Source: Sphingobacterium thalpophilum (GTDB taxonomy: Bacteria > Bacteroidota > Bacteroidia > Chitinophagales > Chitinophagaceae). From it: a DNA stretch of 36,385 bases. The position numbers were made by a program, and so were the translations under genes. The notes beneath the pieces were generated by a model that saw only the letters and a list, made by a program, of their open reading frames with translations, did no database searches and was not told where the DNA came from. This document shows, one piece after another, positions 9,417 to 18,623 of this stretch (its first letter is position 1; each line of letters opens with the position of its first letter). Location of the stretch: the NCBI GenBank assembly GCA_945871875.1, contig CAMBYC010000015.1:1-36385 (forward strand), written 5' to 3'.

Positions 9417-9935
9417 ATGTCTAAAATAATATTAAACAAAGTAAAAGCTGGCGATCTTGAGTTAAAAGAAAAAGTTGTTGCCATCAATCGTGTGGTAAAA
9501 ACTACTAAAGGTGGTCGTGCTTTCAGTTTCTCTGCACTAGTTGTGGTTGGAAATGAGAATGGAATAGTAGGACACGGTTTAGGTAAAGCTAAAGAAGTGC
9601 AAGAAGCTATCACCAAAGGAATAGAAGATGCAAAAAAGAATCTTATAAAGGTTCCAATTATGAAAGGTACTATTCCTCATGATCAATTGTCTAAGGAAGG
9701 TGCTGCAAAGGTTTTAGTAAAGCCTGCAGCCCAAGGTACTGGTGTAATTGCTGGAGGTAGTATGCGAGCAGTTTTGGAAATTGCTGGTGTACACAACGTA
9801 TTAGCAAAATCACTTGGTTCCGCAAATCCTCACAACGTGGTTAAAGCAACAGTTAAGGCTTTAGCTATGTTAAGAGAACCTATATCAGTTTCTAGGACTA
9901 GAAACTTATCTTTGAAAAAAGTTTTCAACGGATAG
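9417..9935 (+). CDS. rpsE: 30S ribosomal protein S5
   Basis: [47 protein letters not shown]... Confidence 0.98.
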   Translation: MSKIILNKVKAGDLELKEKVVAINRVVKTTKGGRAFSFSALVVVGNENGIVGHGLGKAKEVQEAITKGIEDAKKNLIKVPIMKGTIPHDQLSKEGAAKVLVKPAAQGTGVIAGGSMRAVLEIAGVHNVLAKSLGSANPHNVVKATVKALAMLREPISVSRTRNLSLKKVFNG

Positions 9936-10034
9936 TTCTACTATTGGTTAAGGGTTTGTAATCAATGAAATTTGTAAGGTTATAGCTTATTTTTTAGGTT
10001 ATTACAATACTTTTTGAAAATATTTAAATGATCA

Positions 10035-10220
10035 ATGAAAATGGCAAAGATTAAAATAACACAGCTTAAAAGTGTAATCGACAGATCAGAGCGCCAAAAA
10101 CAAACAATGGTTGCTTTAGGTTTACGTAAAATAAACAAGTTTGTAGAAGTAGAAGCTACTCCTCAAATTCTTGGGATGGTTCGTAAAGTAAACCATTTGG
10201 TGAAAGTAGAAGAAATTTAA
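10035..10220 (+). CDS. rpmD: 50S ribosomal protein L30 (start may be 10041)
   Basis: MAKIKITQLKSVIDRSERQKQTMVALGLRKINKFVEVEATPQILGMVRKVNHLVKVEE. Confidence 0.96.
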   Translation: MKMAKIKITQLKSVIDRSERQKQTMVALGLRKINKFVEVEATPQILGMVRKVNHLVKVEEI

Positions 10221-10296
10221 TGTTTTAACCTCATCCCTGGAGGAATATTTATAAAGGCGAGCAGAACAGGGAACTGCGTTTAGTAAAAATTTATTT

Positions 10297-10746
10297 ATGA
10301 AACTTCATTTGTTAAAGCCTGCAGAAGGTGCTACAAAAAAGCAAAAAAGAATTGGTCGTGGTGAAGCATCTGGTAAAGGTGGAACTTCTACAAAAGGTAA
10401 TAAAGGAGCTCAGGCTCGAACTGGTTATCAACGCAAATTAGGTCACGAAGGTGGTCAGATGCCAATTCAAAGAAGAATCCCAAAACGTGGATTCAAAAAC
10501 AACAATAAAATTGAGTACAAAGTTTTCAATTTATCTCAAATTGAAGAACTAATGGAAAAATATGAATTCCCTGAATTTAATCCTGATTATTTATATATTA
10601 ATGGTTTGACTTCTAAAACTGATAAAGTAAAAGTTTTAGGTAATGGTGAAATCAAAACTGCCGTAGTTTTCAAAGTTAGTGCTGTTAGTGAAAAAGCTAA
10701 AGCAGCTATTGAAGCAGCAGGTGGAACTATTGAAATCGTAAAATAA
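10297..10746 (+). CDS. rplO: 50S ribosomal protein L15
   Basis: MKLHLLKPAEGATKKQKRIGRGEASGKGGTSTKGNKGAQARTGYQRKLGHEGGQMPIQRRIPKRGF. Confidence 0.98.
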   Translation: MKLHLLKPAEGATKKQKRIGRGEASGKGGTSTKGNKGAQARTGYQRKLGHEGGQMPIQRRIPKRGFKNNNKIEYKVFNLSQIEELMEKYEFPEFNPDYLYINGLTSKTDKVKVLGNGEIKTAVVFKVSAVSEKAKAAIEAAGGTIEIVK

Positions 10747-10819
10747 TTCTTTTCAGTCAGCTAGAATAAAATTATAATTTGTTATATCCTAGCTAACAGT
10801 ATCTTTAAAATAAATAGCT

Positions 10820-12154
10820 GTGAAGAAATTCATACAAACCATTAACAATATCTGGAGCATTGAAGAATTAAGGAATAAGATTCTCTTAACTTTGCTTTTC
10901 GTTCTGGTATATAGATTCGGTTCTCACGTAGTTTTGCCTGGTATTGATCCTAATAAGCTTAATCTTTCTGGTGCGAAAGAGGGTTTACTAGGTTTGTTTG
11001 ATACATTTGCAGGTGGTTCATTTTCAAACGCTTCTATATTTGCATTAGGTATCATGCCATACATCTCTGCATCAATCTTCATGCAGTTGATGACAATTTT
11101 AGTGCCACAGATGCAAAAATTAAATAAAGAAGGTGAAAGTGGAAGAAAGAAAATTAACCAACTTACTCGCTATCTAACTGCAGCAGTTACTTTATTACAA
11201 GGTGCTGCTTATGTATCTTACCTAAAAAATGTAAATAGAGACGCTTTAATAGAATCTTATGCAGATTATTTTTGGTTGTCTACTGTTATGATTTTAGTTG
11301 CAGGCACTCTTTTTGTTATGTGGTTGGGTGAAAAAATTCAAGACAAAGGTTTGGGTAACGGTACATCAATCATTATTATGGTTGGTATCTTAGGTAGATT
11401 GCCTCAATCTTTCTTAGGTGAACTTGCTGCAAAACAAACCAGAGGTGGTGGTGGCTTGTTAATATTTTTAGTTGAAATCGCTTTTTTAATTGCTACAATT
11501 CTTGGTCTAATCATTTTAGTACAAGGTGTTCGAAAGATACCTGTTAATTATGCAAAACAAATTGTAGGAAGTAAACAAGTAATTGGTTCTAGACAATTTT
11601 TACCTCTAAAGGTAAATGCGTCTGGAGTTATGCCAATTATATTTGCACAAGCTATTATGTTTTTGCCTACTTTATTCTCTTTTACAAATATTGAACAGGG
11701 AAAAGGTATTGCTAGAATATTCAACGACCACAGTAACCCTTGGTATATGTTGATTTATGCAGTATTGGTAATTGGATTTACTTTCTTATATACTGCATTG
11801 ATTTTCAATCCACGCCAGATGAGTGATAGTTTAAAACAAAGCAATGGTTTTGTTCCTGGTGTAAAGCCTGGGCAAGATACTGCTGATTTTATAGGTCAAG
11901 TTATGGATAGAATTACTTTACCAGGTGCTATTTTTCTTGCAGTTGCAGGTATCTTACCTGGTATTGCCCAGAAACTTGGAGTAACTCAATCTTTCTCTAC
12001 ATTCTTTGGAGGAACTTCATTGCTTATTATGGTAGGTGTTATCCTTGATACTTTACAACAAATTGAAACCCATTTGTTAATGCGTCAATACGATGGATTA
12101 ATGAAAGGTGGAAGAATACAAGGAAGACAATCTACTGCCAGCTCTACATTATAA
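10820..12154 (+). CDS. secY: Preprotein translocase subunit SecY (GTG start)
   Basis: VYRFGSHVVLPGID...FALGIMPYISASIFMQLMTILVPQMQKL...GVMPIIFAQAIMFLP; multiple TM segments; codon at 10820 is GTG. Confidence 0.97.
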   Translation: MKKFIQTINNIWSIEELRNKILLTLLFVLVYRFGSHVVLPGIDPNKLNLSGAKEGLLGLFDTFAGGSFSNASIFALGIMPYISASIFMQLMTILVPQMQKLNKEGESGRKKINQLTRYLTAAVTLLQGAAYVSYLKNVNRDALIESYADYFWLSTVMILVAGTLFVMWLGEKIQDKGLGNGTSIIIMVGILGRLPQSFLGELAAKQTRGGGGLLIFLVEIAFLIATILGLIILVQGVRKIPVNYAKQIVGSKQVIGSRQFLPLKVNASGVMPIIFAQAIMFLPTLFSFTNIEQGKGIARIFNDHSNPWYMLIYAVLVIGFTFLYTALIFNPRQMSDSLKQSNGFVPGVKPGQDTADFIGQVMDRITLPGAIFLAVAGILPGIAQKLGVTQSFSTFFGGTSLLIMVGVILDTLQQIETHLLMRQYDGLMKGGRIQGRQSTASSTL

Positions 12155-12954
12155 TGATTTATATAAAGTCTAACGCTGAAATAGAAATTATTCGCGAAAG
12201 TTGTTTATTAGTGAGTGCCACCTTATCTGAGGTGGCTACTTTTTTACGCCCAGGCCTAACTACTTTAGAAGTAGATAAATTGGCTGAAGATTTTATACGA
12301 TCTCATGGGGCAACCCCTTCTTTTAAAAATTATAAGGGTTATCCTTTTGCTACTTGTATATCAGTAAATGATGCAGTAGTTCATGGCTTCCCAGGTTCTC
12401 ATGTACTAAAATCTGGAGATATCATTTCTGTTGATGTTGGTGCTTATAAAAATGGCTATCATGGCGATAGTGCATATACATTTGCAATTGGAGATATTTC
12501 AACTGAAATTGCTAATCTCCTAACTCGAACTCGAGCTTCTTTATATCGAGGTATTGAAATGGCTATAGTCAATAATCGTGTTGGTGATATTTCATTTGCT
12601 ATTCAAGAGGCTACTGAAAAAAGATGGAAGTATGGTGTTGTGAGAGAATTGGTTGGTCATGGCATTGGTAAGCACCTTCACGAAGAACCTCAAGTTCCAA
12701 ATTATGGTAAAAAAGGAATGGGATCTAAATTGAAAGAAAATATGGTTATTGCCATTGAACCAATGGTGAATCTTGGGGTAAAAGAAGTTTCAACGGATGA
12801 AGACGGTTGGACAATTAGGACTAAAGATGGAATGCCTTCCGCTCATTATGAACACACTATATGTATTAAGAAAAAACAAGCTGATATTCTTTCTTCTTTT
12901 GACCAAACTATTATAAATGAAAAGGCTAACATCAACCTTTTCAGTGATTATTAA
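12154..12954 (+). CDS. map: Type I methionine aminopeptidase
   Basis: CISVNDAVVHGFPG...GDIISVDVGAYKNGYHGDSAYTF...LVGHGIGKHLHEEPQVPNYG...MVIAIEPMVNLG; TAATG overlap with secY. Confidence 0.97.
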   Translation: MIYIKSNAEIEIIRESCLLVSATLSEVATFLRPGLTTLEVDKLAEDFIRSHGATPSFKNYKGYPFATCISVNDAVVHGFPGSHVLKSGDIISVDVGAYKNGYHGDSAYTFAIGDISTEIANLLTRTRASLYRGIEMAIVNNRVGDISFAIQEATEKRWKYGVVRELVGHGIGKHLHEEPQVPNYGKKGMGSKLKENMVIAIEPMVNLGVKEVSTDEDGWTIRTKDGMPSAHYEHTICIKKKQADILSSFDQTIINEKANINLFSDY

Positions 12955-13014
12955 TTTGTAAAATTGATTTATTAACCTTTTGTTTGTAAAAACTCTTTAA
13001 GGTTCATTTTTATT

Positions 13015-13671
13015 ATGTTGAATTCTCCTTCTGCAGTAATTTTTGATATGGATGGTACCTTGGTAGCTTCTACAGAGTTAGATTTTCTAGCATGGCAAAA
13101 ATTATTTAAAGAATACGGCGTAAATATTTCTTTTAAACATTATTATCCATTAATAGGAATGAAAAGTGCTGACATGGTTTTTCACTTTTTAAAATTGGAA
13201 GGTATTAAAGCCAATTACGCACTTACAAAGAAAATGGAATACTTTGATGAGCTTCTCAATCTAAACGGGATTAAAGTATATCCAAATGCTGAAAACTTAC
13301 TTAATTATTTCAGAGAAAAAAGTATACCACTTGCATTAGCCACCAGTTCAAGAAAACGAAAAATGAGAAGGGTAATGCACGAAACTGGTTTTGAACAATA
13401 TTTCAAAGTGTTTATTACGGGCGAAGATGTAGAAAATGGTAAGCCAAAACCTGATATGTTTTTGTTAGCGGCTCAACGTCTTTCTGTACTTCCAGCAAAA
13501 TGTTTGGTTTTTGAAGATGCCATAAGTGGAGTACATGCAGCCAAAGCAGCTGGAATGAAATGTGTTGCTATCACCAATACACACCCCGAAAATGATTTGT
13601 CTATGGCTGATCTAATTATTAATGATTTTGGACAAATTTCGGAAACTGTTATTTCTAACTTATTTTCCTGA
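13015..13671 (+). CDS. HAD family phosphatase (beta-phosphoglucomutase-like)
   Basis: FDMDGTLVASTELD (motif I), GKPKPDMFLLAA, FEDAISGVHAAKAAGM. Confidence 0.9.
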   Translation: MLNSPSAVIFDMDGTLVASTELDFLAWQKLFKEYGVNISFKHYYPLIGMKSADMVFHFLKLEGIKANYALTKKMEYFDELLNLNGIKVYPNAENLLNYFREKSIPLALATSSRKRKMRRVMHETGFEQYFKVFITGEDVENGKPKPDMFLLAAQRLSVLPAKCLVFEDAISGVHAAKAAGMKCVAITNTHPENDLSMADLIINDFGQISETVISNLFS

Positions 13672-13722
13672 TCTTTTAATAGTTTTATTGTTTCTTGTTA
13701 ACTTAGACAGATAACTCTTTTT

Positions 13723-15255
13723 ATGCGAATTTTGTTTTTTTCTATACTATTTTTTTCATCTACTCTTTTTGCCCAAACTCCCGAAATTATTACCATCCGA
13801 AAGTATAGACAAGTTAACGAACATCGGATAATGAAAGATTATTTCAATTTTTTATCTATTCCCAATGTTGCTTCTGATACTACTTCTCTTCTCAAAAATG
13901 CATATTTCATTTCTGACAAATTGAAAACTATTGGCGTTAAGCAAGTTCAATTGCTTTATCCAAATACAAAAGGAATTCCGCCAGCAGTGTATGGTGAAAT
14001 CAATGTTCCTAATGCAACACAAACCGTAATCTTTTATGCACATTACGATGGCCAGCCAGTAGATTCATCCAAATGGTTTCCAGGATTACATCCTTTTAAA
14101 CCAATTTTAATGGATGGAATTGTTACAAATGGTGCAAAAGCTGTTGCTTTCCCCGATAAATCCCAAGCTTTTAATCCTGAATGGCGCATTTATGGTAGAG
14201 GTGCTTCTGATGATAAAGCCGGTGTAATGTCTATCGTCACTGCTTATGAAGCAATAATTGCTTCTGGTTTATTTCCAAAAGTAAACGTTAAATTCTTTTT
14301 TGAAGGTGAAGAAGAAGCGGGTTCTGACCATTTATTCGAAATTCTTGAGCAAAACAAGTCTCTACTTCAATCTGATTTATGGGTGATTTGTGATGGTCCT
14401 GTTCATCAAACGGGAAAAAAACTTGTGGTTTTTGGTGTTCGTGGCGATACACATTTGGAGTTAACTACTTTTGGTCCGCTTCGTCCTTTACACAGTGGAC
14501 ATTATGGAAACTGGGCTCCTAACCCAGCTATGGAACTTGCTCAATTGCTTTCAACTATGAAAGATAAAAATGGTAAAGTAACCATAAAAGGTTTTTATGA
14601 TGATGTTCTTCCGTTGAGTGCAATGGAAAAAGCCGCAATCAAAGCAATCCCTCCTGTTGAAACTCAATTGAAAAATGAACTTGGTTTTTTAAATGAAGAA
14701 TCCCTAAGTCGTGGATTGACAGAATCAATAAATCTACCATCTTTAAATATTAATGGTTTACAAAGTGCCAATGTTGGTAAATTGTCCGCTAATGTTATCC
14801 CTACCAAAGCCATTGCTTCTATTGATCTTCGGTTGGTTGCGGGTAACGATTGGCAAAGACAACAGCAGAAAGTCATCAACCACATCAAATCTTTGGGCTA
14901 TTTTGTTACCGATAAAGAACCTTCTCTTGAAGAAAGAAAATCTCATTCTAAAATAATCCAAATTGTTGCTTCTAGTGGATATAATGCTCAAAAAACACCA
15001 ATGGATTTGCCCATAGCCAAAATGATTATTGCTGCATTGCAGGCAACTACAAACGAACAAGTTATTTTAACTCCTACAAGCGGTGGTAGTTTGCCTTTAT
15101 TTGTTTTTGAAAAATACTTGAAGGCAAAAACCATTTCTATTCCGGTAGCAAATCACGACAATAACCAGCACGCTGAAAATGAAAACATCCGCTTAAAAAA
15201 CTTATTTGAAGGTATAGAAACAATGGCTGCAATTATGCTTCAATCTAACAAATAA
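13723..15255 (+). CDS. M20 family metallopeptidase/dipeptidase, secreted
   Basis: N-terminal signal peptide MRILFFSILFFSSTLFAQ; HYDGQPVDSSKW, GRGASDDKAGV, FEGEEEAGSD metal-binding motifs. Confidence 0.9.
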   Translation: MRILFFSILFFSSTLFAQTPEIITIRKYRQVNEHRIMKDYFNFLSIPNVASDTTSLLKNAYFISDKLKTIGVKQVQLLYPNTKGIPPAVYGEINVPNATQTVIFYAHYDGQPVDSSKWFPGLHPFKPILMDGIVTNGAKAVAFPDKSQAFNPEWRIYGRGASDDKAGVMSIVTAYEAIIASGLFPKVNVKFFFEGEEEAGSDHLFEILEQNKSLLQSDLWVICDGPVHQTGKKLVVFGVRGDTHLELTTFGPLRPLHSGHYGNWAPNPAMELAQLLSTMKDKNGKVTIKGFYDDVLPLSAMEKAAIKAIPPVETQLKNELGFLNEESLSRGLTESINLPSLNINGLQSANVGKLSANVIPTKAIASIDLRLVAGNDWQRQQQKVINHIKSLGYFVTDKEPSLEERKSHSKIIQIVASSGYNAQKTPMDLPIAKMIIAALQATTNEQVILTPTSGGSLPLFVFEKYLKAKTISIPVANHDNNQHAENENIRLKNLFEGIETMAAIMLQSNK

Positions 15256-15288
15256 TTTAATTCAAACACTCCCATTTTCGGTATCAAA

Positions 15289-16539
15289 ATGAACAAGAAA
15301 AAACTTATAGTTATAGGTGCTGGTGCATCTGGATTCTTTTGTGCTGTAAATGCTGCAAGATTATGTCCCGAACTGCAGGTAGTTATCCTTGAAAAAAGCT
15401 CAAAATTATTGTCTAAAGTTCGAATAAGCGGCGGCGGTCGTTGTAATGTTACGCACGATTGTGATGATATTGTTACCATGAGCAACTGTTATCCTCGAGG
15501 TAAAAATTTTGTAAAGAAAACTTTTCATCAATTTTTCACCCATGACACGGAAAATTGGTTTACAGAAAGGGGGGTTGAATTAAAAACTGAGGAAGATGGA
15601 AGAAGATTTCCGGTTTCCAATTCTTCTGAAACAATCATCCATTGTTTGTTGAAAGAAGCCAACACTTATGGAGTTGAAATAATGGTCAATATGTCTGTTG
15701 AAAAGATTGAACGTATTGATGGACAGTTTAAACTTTCTACATTACGCCATGGAAAGGATTCTACAATTTTGCAAGCCGATTATATTTGTATTGCAACTGG
15801 TGGCTTTCCTAAAATAGATCAGTATCATTGGATTACGGCTCTTGGTCATTCGGTTTCACCTCCAATACCATCTCTTTTTACCTTCAATTTGCCCAAACAT
15901 CCCATCAATGCTTTAATGGGAATTGCTGTTGAAAGTGCTGAAGTTAGAATTCCAGCAATTAAAGCAAAAGATAATGGTCCATTAATGATTACCCATTGGG
16001 GGTTGAGTGGACCAGCAGTTTTAAAACTTTCTGCTTGGAGTGCAAGAACACTTGCCGATTTGAATTATTCTTTTAAAATAGTAATCAATTGGATTCCAGA
16101 ATATTCTGAAAACAGTTTACGCGATTATTTCATATCTTATCGAATGCAAATGGCTTCTAGCAAATTGCAACAAAAGATGTTTGGATTGCCTCAGAGGCTT
16201 TGGGATTTTTTAATTCAACAATCAGGAATATTAGGAACGATTCGTTGGAGTGATCTTCCTACCGTTTTACAAAACAAATTGATAAAATCGCTTACACTTT
16301 ATGAAGCTGAAGTAAGCGGTAAAACTACTTTTAAAGAAGAGTTCGTTACCGCTGGAGGCGTAACGCTTTCCGAAATTGAACCTTCTACTATGGAAAGTAG
16401 AAAAATTCCAGGGTTGTATTTTTCTGGCGAGATTTTAGACGTTGATGGAATTACTGGTGGATATAATTTTCAACACGCTTGGACAAGTGGTTATATTGCG
16501 GCTACTTCAATTGCATCAAATTGTTTAGCAAATAAATAA
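15289..16539 (+). CDS. NAD(P)/FAD-dependent oxidoreductase, BaiN/HI0933 family
   Basis: IVIGAGASGFFCAVNAAR Rossmann motif; RISGGGRCNVTH; GEILDVDGITGGYNFQHAWTSGYIAA. Confidence 0.92.
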   Translation: MNKKKLIVIGAGASGFFCAVNAARLCPELQVVILEKSSKLLSKVRISGGGRCNVTHDCDDIVTMSNCYPRGKNFVKKTFHQFFTHDTENWFTERGVELKTEEDGRRFPVSNSSETIIHCLLKEANTYGVEIMVNMSVEKIERIDGQFKLSTLRHGKDSTILQADYICIATGGFPKIDQYHWITALGHSVSPPIPSLFTFNLPKHPINALMGIAVESAEVRIPAIKAKDNGPLMITHWGLSGPAVLKLSAWSARTLADLNYSFKIVINWIPEYSENSLRDYFISYRMQMASSKLQQKMFGLPQRLWDFLIQQSGILGTIRWSDLPTVLQNKLIKSLTLYEAEVSGKTTFKEEFVTAGGVTLSEIEPSTMESRKIPGLYFSGEILDVDGITGGYNFQHAWTSGYIAATSIASNCLANK

Positions 16540-16637
16540 ACTACTTTTTGACTTTGCCCTTTTCTTAAAAATACTTAACTTGAAATAACCAACTTTCAAC
16601 ATTAATTTAAGATTAGAATTTTTACAAGCTACAAATT

Positions 16638-17894
16638 ATGGTAAGAAGAAATTTCTTAGGCACAAGTTTATCCTTTTTGGTAGCTATCAATCCTGCATTT
16701 GCAAAGCAAGCAGAAGACTATAGAACCAAAGCAGAACGTTATGGTGCTTCTAATATGGATGACGAAGATTTTTGGGGTTGGATTCGCGAGTCATTTACGG
16801 TTAGTCCAAATATTATCAATCTAAACAACGGTGGCGTTGCTCCACAACCGAAGGTAGTGCAAGATGCCCATATCCGATTTTATCAATATTGCAATGAAGC
16901 CCCCAGTTATTATATGTGGCAGATTCTCGACCAAGGTAGAGAACCCGTTCGCCAAAAGTTAGCAGATTTATCAGGATGTTCACCCGATGAAATTGCTATC
17001 AACAGAAATGCAACAGAAGGTTTGAATACCGTAATTTTCGGATTAAATTTAAAGGCTGGTGATGAAATTGTGCTTACCAAACAAGATTATCCTAATATGA
17101 TCAACGCTTGGAAGCAACGTGAAAAGCGAGATGGCGTAAAACTCGTTTGGCTAGATTTGCCTTTTACTTCTAATGACGATGAAATTGTCAAAACATATAC
17201 TTCTGCTTTCACTTCTAAAACAAGAATTGTACACGTTACACATCTTATCAATTGGAGCGGACAAATTATGCCGATAAAGCGCATCGCACAAGCCGCTCAT
17301 CAACAAGGCATTGAGGTAATAGGAGATGGGGCTCATACATTTGCACATTTTGATTTTAAAATTCCAGATTTAGAATGCGATTATTTTGCAACATCTTTGC
17401 ACAAATGGATGAGTGCACCATTCGGTAGTGGTATGTTGTATATAAAGAAGGAAAGCATCAAAAATGTTTGGGCTTTATTGTCGAACAACGAACCCGACGG
17501 TGGCGATATCCGCAAATTTGAATCATTAGGAACAAGATCTTTTGCATCAGAAATGGCAATTGGAACGGCTGTAGATTTTCACAATGTAATTGGTTCGGCA
17601 AGAAAAGAGGAAAGATTGCGTTACCTCAAAAATTATTGGGTTAAGCAAGTTAAAAATCTTCCGGGAGTAAGTTTTAACCAACCAGATACCAATCATCAAT
17701 CCTGTGCAATTGCGAGCATAAGTATAAAAGGTAAAAAAACAGGAGAAATTTCTAGCGAGTTGTTTACAAAATATAAGATTCACACAGTAGCTATAGATTG
17801 GGAAAATATTCACGGCGTAAGGGTAACCCCAAATGTTTATACATCAAAGAAAGACCTAGATAAGTTGGTAATGGCGATTAAAGGGATGGTGTAA
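16638..17894 (+). CDS. PLP-dependent aminotransferase class V-fold protein, exported (Tat-like RRNFLG leader)
   Basis: MVRRNFLGTSLSFLVAINPAFA; NRNATEGLNTVIFGL; VIGDGAHTFAHFDF; TSLHKWMSAPFGSGMLY (PLP Lys). Confidence 0.88.
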   Translation: MVRRNFLGTSLSFLVAINPAFAKQAEDYRTKAERYGASNMDDEDFWGWIRESFTVSPNIINLNNGGVAPQPKVVQDAHIRFYQYCNEAPSYYMWQILDQGREPVRQKLADLSGCSPDEIAINRNATEGLNTVIFGLNLKAGDEIVLTKQDYPNMINAWKQREKRDGVKLVWLDLPFTSNDDEIVKTYTSAFTSKTRIVHVTHLINWSGQIMPIKRIAQAAHQQGIEVIGDGAHTFAHFDFKIPDLECDYFATSLHKWMSAPFGSGMLYIKKESIKNVWALLSNNEPDGGDIRKFESLGTRSFASEMAIGTAVDFHNVIGSARKEERLRYLKNYWVKQVKNLPGVSFNQPDTNHQSCAIASISIKGKKTGEISSELFTKYKIHTVAIDWENIHGVRVTPNVYTSKKDLDKLVMAIKGMV

Positions 17895-17918
17895 AATACC
17901 GCATTGCTTTGTTGGATA

Positions 17919-18161
17919 CTAAATTAATAAATAAGCAATTTCTTTATCTGCAATCGATTTTCCCGCTTTAAACAAATTAAAATTTGCTTCTTTTGTAATG
18001 TTGGTTGTAGTGTTTGCTTTCTCTTTTGGTGTTGCTGATGCTTTTGTGAAAGATTTTGTGGCTGCTTGGTTTTAGGTGATGACTCTAGATTGTTCGATTT
18101 GGCATAATGGGAGCATAGAAAACTAGAAGTTACGCTAAGCAATAAAGCTCAGTTTATGCAT
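17919..18161 (-). pseudogene. Decayed small secreted-protein gene with two apparent frameshifts
   Basis: Minus frames splice as MHKLSF / LLSVTSSFLCSHYAKSNNLESSPKTK / NQAATKSFTKASATPKEKANTTTNITKEANFNLFKAGKSIADKEIAYLLI*; each segment ends or begins at an in-frame stop. Confidence 0.4.
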
Positions 18162-18227
18162 CTATTAGTGAGATGAAATACATAAGGGTAATTTTTTTGG
18201 GGTATATGGGGTTGTTTTTGTTTTAGG

Positions 18228-18259
18228 TTAGCAGAGAATAAGATATTCTCTGCTAATTT
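18228..18259 (+). terminator. Putative intrinsic terminator / perfect 13-bp inverted repeat
   Basis: TTAGCAGAGAATA (18228-18240) AGA TATTCTCTGCTAA (18244-18256), followed by TTTTC. Lies between the + strand block and the - strand block. Confidence 0.5.
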
Positions 18260-18293
18260 TCAAATCATTTCAATTTAACCCAAATTACAATTT

Positions 18294-18461
18294 ATGGCGT
18301 TGTCTGTAGCATTTGTTTTGCTAACTTCAACATTAACGAGCAAAAAGAAAAGCCTAAAAAACAATGGAAAAAAATGGTTACCAAGTTTTTATAATTTAGT
18401 TAAATGGAATTACGCATTAGAAGTAAAAGTAAATTATTTGGCTAAAGTCATTTCAAAATAA
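18294..18461 (+). CDS. Small ORF, 55 aa, hydrophobic N-terminus, unknown
   Basis: MALSVAFVLLTSTLTSKKKSLKNNGKKWLPSFYNLVKWNYALEVKVNYLAKVISK*; not in ORF track because under 60 aa. Confidence 0.2.
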   Translation: MALSVAFVLLTSTLTSKKKSLKNNGKKWLPSFYNLVKWNYALEVKVNYLAKVISK

Positions 18462-18623
18462 CCTTATACTGGGGCAAAAGCTAGGGCCTTTTAAAGAATG
18501 CCTTCAATTGTTTCTAATATGCAATTGGGGTTTAATCAATCTACAAGACCTAATTTTATTTTTATCTTTCGGGACTTTATTTTTGCACTAATAACCTGAA
18601 TGTAGATACATTTTATATTTGAT

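Noticed and set aside
10759-10794. AGCTAG...CTAGCT inverted repeat enclosing AAATTATAATTT before secY
   Set aside because: Short arms and AT-rich palindrome are expected by chance at this base composition; no supporting context.
16540-16600. Promoter upstream of the class V aminotransferase (TACTTTTTGACTTTGCC)
   Set aside because: TAnnTTTG match is off by one base or has wrong -33 spacing; not strong enough to call.
17924-18142. 72-aa minus ORF taken at face value
   Set aside because: The C-terminal half (QKHQQHQKRKQTLQPTLQKKQ) is low-quality; an alternative frame gives a more protein-like continuation, so it is treated as part of a frameshifted pseudogene.
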